From Paractinoplanes polyasparticus (GTDB taxonomy: Bacteria > Actinomycetota > Actinomycetes > Mycobacteriales > Micromonosporaceae): DNA of 64,000 nucleotides. The notes under the pieces are model-generated. The model saw nothing but the letters and a program-made list of their open reading frames with translations. It was not told the DNA's origin and ran no database searches. Positions within the stretch are counted from its first letter, which is position 1, and each line of letters begins with the position of its first letter. The stretch covers positions 1-64,000 of the forward strand of contig NZ_JAHWFK010000022.1 of NCBI RefSeq assembly GCF_019710575.1, written 5' to 3'. The translations under genes and the position numbers were made by a program. Shown here piece by piece: positions 62,282 to 64,000 of the stretch.

Positions 62282-62300
62282 AGGGCTTGCGGCAAGACCG
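62282..62300 (+). promoter_or_regulatory. Rifamycin-associated-element-like motif
   Basis: AGGGCTTGCGGCAAGACCG has the imperfect inverted repeat GGNCTTGC-GG-CAAGNCC that I recall as the 19-bp rifamycin-associated element (RAE) upstream of rifamycin-inactivating genes in actinomycetes. It lies 180 bp before rox and just downstream of an A/T-rich CATATAG that may be a -10 box. It is a strong hint of induction by rifamycins. Confidence 0.7.
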
Positions 62301-62315
62301 GGGCCGGGGCGCAGG

Positions 62316-62492
62316 ATGGCTCGGTCAACGCCGCGATCTGCGAAAACCCTGCCATCCGAAGATCAGGACAGGCGCGCCGTGGGCCGCCTGCTGCTGACGG
62401 CCCGGCACTTCGAGGCGTTCGTCAGGGAGTCCGAGACGGGGCGCGGAGCGGCGGCGAAGCGAAGGGGATCGGGGGACTCATGTTCGACGTGA
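62316..62492 (+). CDS. Possible small ORF between the RAE-like motif and rox
   Basis: ATG 62316 after GCAGG opens 58 codons (MARSTPRSAKTLPSEDQ then RRAVGRLLLTARHFEAFVRE), ending 13 bp inside rox. Third positions are mixed in the first 15 codons and GC-rich later. It may be a translated leader or a chance frame. No family was recognised. Confidence 0.3.
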   Translation: MARSTPRSAKTLPSEDQDRRAVGRLLLTARHFEAFVRESETGRGAAAKRRGSGDSCST

Positions 62493-63910
62493 TCATTGCC
62501 GGCGGTGGGCCCACGGGGATGATGCTGGCGGCCGAGTTGCGGCTGCACGACGTACGCGTACTGGTGGTGGAGAAGGACGCGGCGCCGCCGCCGTTCGTGC
62601 GGTCTCTGGGGCTCCACGCTCGCAGCATCGAGATCATGGACCAGCGAGGGTTGCTCGAGCGGTTCCTCGCGCACGGGCGACAGCATCCGGTGGGCGGCTT
62701 CTTCGCCGGCATCGAGAAGCCTGCCCCGGCGCTCGACTCCGCGCACGCTTACGTCCTGGGCATCCCGCAGACAGTCACCGACCGGCTGCTGGCCGAGCAC
62801 GCTGCCGAGGCCGGGGCCGAGATCCGGCGCGGGTGTGAAGTGCTGGCTCTCACGCAGGACGACTACGGCGTGACCGTCGGGACGAGTGGCGGCGAGGAGC
62901 GCGCCCACTTCCTGGTCGGCTGCGACGGTGGCCGCAGCACGGTTCGCAGGCTGGCTGGTGTCGGCTTTCCTGGCGAGCCGGCCCGGGTCGAGACCCTGCT
63001 CGGCGAGATGGAGGTGACCGCTTCGGCCGAGGAGGTGGCTGCCACCACGGCGCGGGTCCGGCTGACCGAGAAGCGGTTCGGTGTCGGGCCGATGGGTGAC
63101 GGCGTGCATCGTGTGGTGGTCCCGGCCGCCGGAGTGGCCGCGGACAGGGCCGTGCCGCCGACCATCGACGACTTCCGGGAGCAGTTGCGGGCCGTGGCCG
63201 GCACCGATTTCGGGGTGCATTCGCCGCGGTGGCTGTCCCGGTTCTCAGACGCGAGCCGGTTGGCCGACCGTTACCGCGCCGGCCGTGTGTTCCTGGCCGG
63301 GGACGCCGCCCACGTGCATCCGCCGACCGGCGGTCAGGGGCTCAACCTCGGTCTGCAGGACGCCTTCAACCTCGGGTGGAAGCTCGCCGCCGAGATCAGG
63401 GGCTGGGCGCCGCTCGGGCTGCTCGACACGTACGAGGCCGAACGCCGGCCGGTGGCCGACGACGTCCTCACGAACACGCGGGCGCAGATGGAGCTGATGA
63501 ACACCGCACCCGGTCCGCAGGCCGTGCGGCGGTTGCTGTCGGAGCTGATGGACTTCGAGGACGTGAACCGTCACCTGGTCGAGAAGATCACCGGGCTCGG
63601 CGTCCGGTACGACTTCGGTTCGGCGGACGACCGGATCGGGCGGCGGCAGCGGGACGTGCCCGTGACGCGGGGCCGCCTCTATGAGCACATGCGCAGCGGG
63701 CGCGGCCTCCTCGTCGGCCGGGTGGACGCACCGGGGTGGGGCGATCGCGTGGACCGGGTGGCCGGGGCGAGCAACGTCCTGCTTCGCCCCGACGGCCACG
63801 TCGCCTGGACCGGCGACGACCCCGGCGCGCTGGCGGAGCAGCTCGGCCGATGGTTCGGCGAAAGCGGCGGGGAAGAGAATTTCGGCGAAAGCGGCGGGGA
63901 AGGGAAATGA
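62480..63910 (+). CDS. rox: Rifampicin monooxygenase-like FAD enzyme (Rox)
   Basis: A 476-residue class A flavoprotein monooxygenase. GxGxxG-type FAD motif VIIAGGGPTGMMLAAEL, DG motif LVGCDGGRSTVRRL, GD motif VFLAGDAAHVHPPTGGQGLNLGLQDAFNLGWKLA. Stretches such as ARSIEIMDQRGLLERFLAHG, GTDFGVHSPRWLSRFSDA and RYDFGSADDRIGRRQRD follow the Streptomyces Rox sequence closely as I remember it. Rox hydroxylates the rifamycin ansa/naphthyl system and linearises the drug. The ATG at 62480 gives the family N-terminus. The end has a duplicated FGESGGE. The upstream RAE-like motif supports drug-inducible resistance. Confidence 0.85.
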   Translation: MFDVIIAGGGPTGMMLAAELRLHDVRVLVVEKDAAPPPFVRSLGLHARSIEIMDQRGLLERFLAHGRQHPVGGFFAGIEKPAPALDSAHAYVLGIPQTVTDRLLAEHAAEAGAEIRRGCEVLALTQDDYGVTVGTSGGEERAHFLVGCDGGRSTVRRLAGVGFPGEPARVETLLGEMEVTASAEEVAATTARVRLTEKRFGVGPMGDGVHRVVVPAAGVAADRAVPPTIDDFREQLRAVAGTDFGVHSPRWLSRFSDASRLADRYRAGRVFLAGDAAHVHPPTGGQGLNLGLQDAFNLGWKLAAEIRGWAPLGLLDTYEAERRPVADDVLTNTRAQMELMNTAPGPQAVRRLLSELMDFEDVNRHLVEKITGLGVRYDFGSADDRIGRRQRDVPVTRGRLYEHMRSGRGLLVGRVDAPGWGDRVDRVAGASNVLLRPDGHVAWTGDDPGALAEQLGRWFGESGGEENFGESGGEGK

Positions 63911-63914
63911 GGAA

Positions 63915-63938
63915 GGCCGGTGCCGGATGGCACCGGCC
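63915..63938. terminator. Intrinsic terminator after rox
   Basis: GGCCGGTGCC (63915-63924) and GGCACCGGCC (63929-63938) form a 10-bp perfect stem with a 4-nt loop, between rox and a probable convergent gene. Confidence 0.85.
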
Positions 63939-63954
63939 CTCAATGAAGGGTCGA

Positions 63955-64000
63955 TCAGCGGGTGGGAGTCCGGGTCAGGCGGGCTGGGGCAGGGTGCGGG
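63955..64000 (-). CDS. C-terminal tail of a gene entering from the right edge
   Basis: A minus-strand frame ending at TGA (plus-strand TCA 63955-63957) reads HPAPARLTRTPTR before the stop. A second frame with stop at 63975-63977 reads RTLPQPA. A convergent gene behind the rox terminator is plausible, but the frame cannot be chosen from 46 bases. Confidence 0.3.
   Translation of the reverse strand, partial: PHPAPARLTRTPTR

Larger units (their letters stand above)
62034..62479. other. Gap with terminator-like hairpin, RAE-like motif and a possible small ORF
   Basis: About 450 bp before rox. The first 190 bp hold no gene I can support; an open frame from about 62091 has no recognisable domain. 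Then come a hairpin (62231-62259), an A/T-rich CATATAG, the RAE-like motif and a possible 58-codon reading frame. Confidence 0.5.

Overview
The window is very GC-rich (codon third positions almost all G or C), with many GTG starts and 1-4 nt stop/start overlaps. Gene content (TreX/TreY/TreZ, GT4 glycogen-type enzyme, SpoIIE-type phosphatase, CBM-DUF1996 secreted protein, ClpN-HTH pair, Rox-type monooxygenase) points to a filamentous actinomycete. Micromonosporaceae, perhaps Actinoplanes, is the best guess, but no rRNA or marker gene is present to prove it. It reads as ordinary chromosome: no transposase, integrase, CRISPR array, tRNA or rRNA was seen.

Layout. 1-6.5 kb (minus strand): a tightly overlapped operon with a minimal KhtT-like domain, a KefB/KhtU-like antiporter ending in a UBP-type zinc finger, a KAS III-like enzyme, a GT2 glycosyltransferase, an AMP-dependent ligase and a P450 with a large repeat insert. 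It continues off the left edge and looks like an uncharacterised small-molecule or lipid pathway. 6.5-16 kb: alpha-glucan and trehalose metabolism (GT4 and amylo-alpha-1,6-glucosidase on minus; treX, treY, treZ on plus). 16-19.2 kb: nhaA facing an ABC transporter whose permease is broken; both 5' leaders carry the same 26-nt element. 20-25.4 kb: a signalling run of membrane-anchored solute-binding protein, membrane protein, PP2C phosphatase and GGDEF-EAL protein. 25.5-28.5 kb: degenerate PTPS-like protein and HrpB helicase.

28.7-39.8 kb: purine/ureide catabolism. uraD, uraH, uricase and an 8-oxoguanine-deaminase-like amidohydrolase lead from guanine-type bases and urate to allantoin; allantoinase and allantoicase open and split allantoin; malate synthase and a CitE-like lyase can absorb the glyoxylate. 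A secreted CBM6-DUF1996 protein and an alpha/beta hydrolase lie inside this run. 39.7-49.7 kb: mixed small genes (TfoX-like, GNAT, cupin, Nudix/APH-like, DUF3800-like, PIMT-like, phospholipase D, M29 aminopeptidase) with two local repeat tracts.

49.8-57.2 kb: SEC-C protein, pirin, two MarR regulators with recognisable operators, an SDR lacking its catalytic core, a mannonate-dehydratase-like enzyme with an NAD-dependent epimerase, and an HTH-ClpN pair under two perfect palindromes. 57-64 kb: VOC protein, PAS-GAF-SpoIIE-HATPase protein, small membrane protein, mechanosensitive-channel-like protein, and a rifamycin monooxygenase (rox) gene preceded by a rifamycin-associated-element-like motif.

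The most interesting signals are the duplicated leader element upstream of nhaA and the ABC transporter, the antiporter zinc-finger/KhtT arrangement with its linked biosynthetic genes, the binding-protein/PP2C/c-di-GMP module, the apparently leaderless HTH-ClpN promoter built from two palindromes, and the RAE-rox unit.
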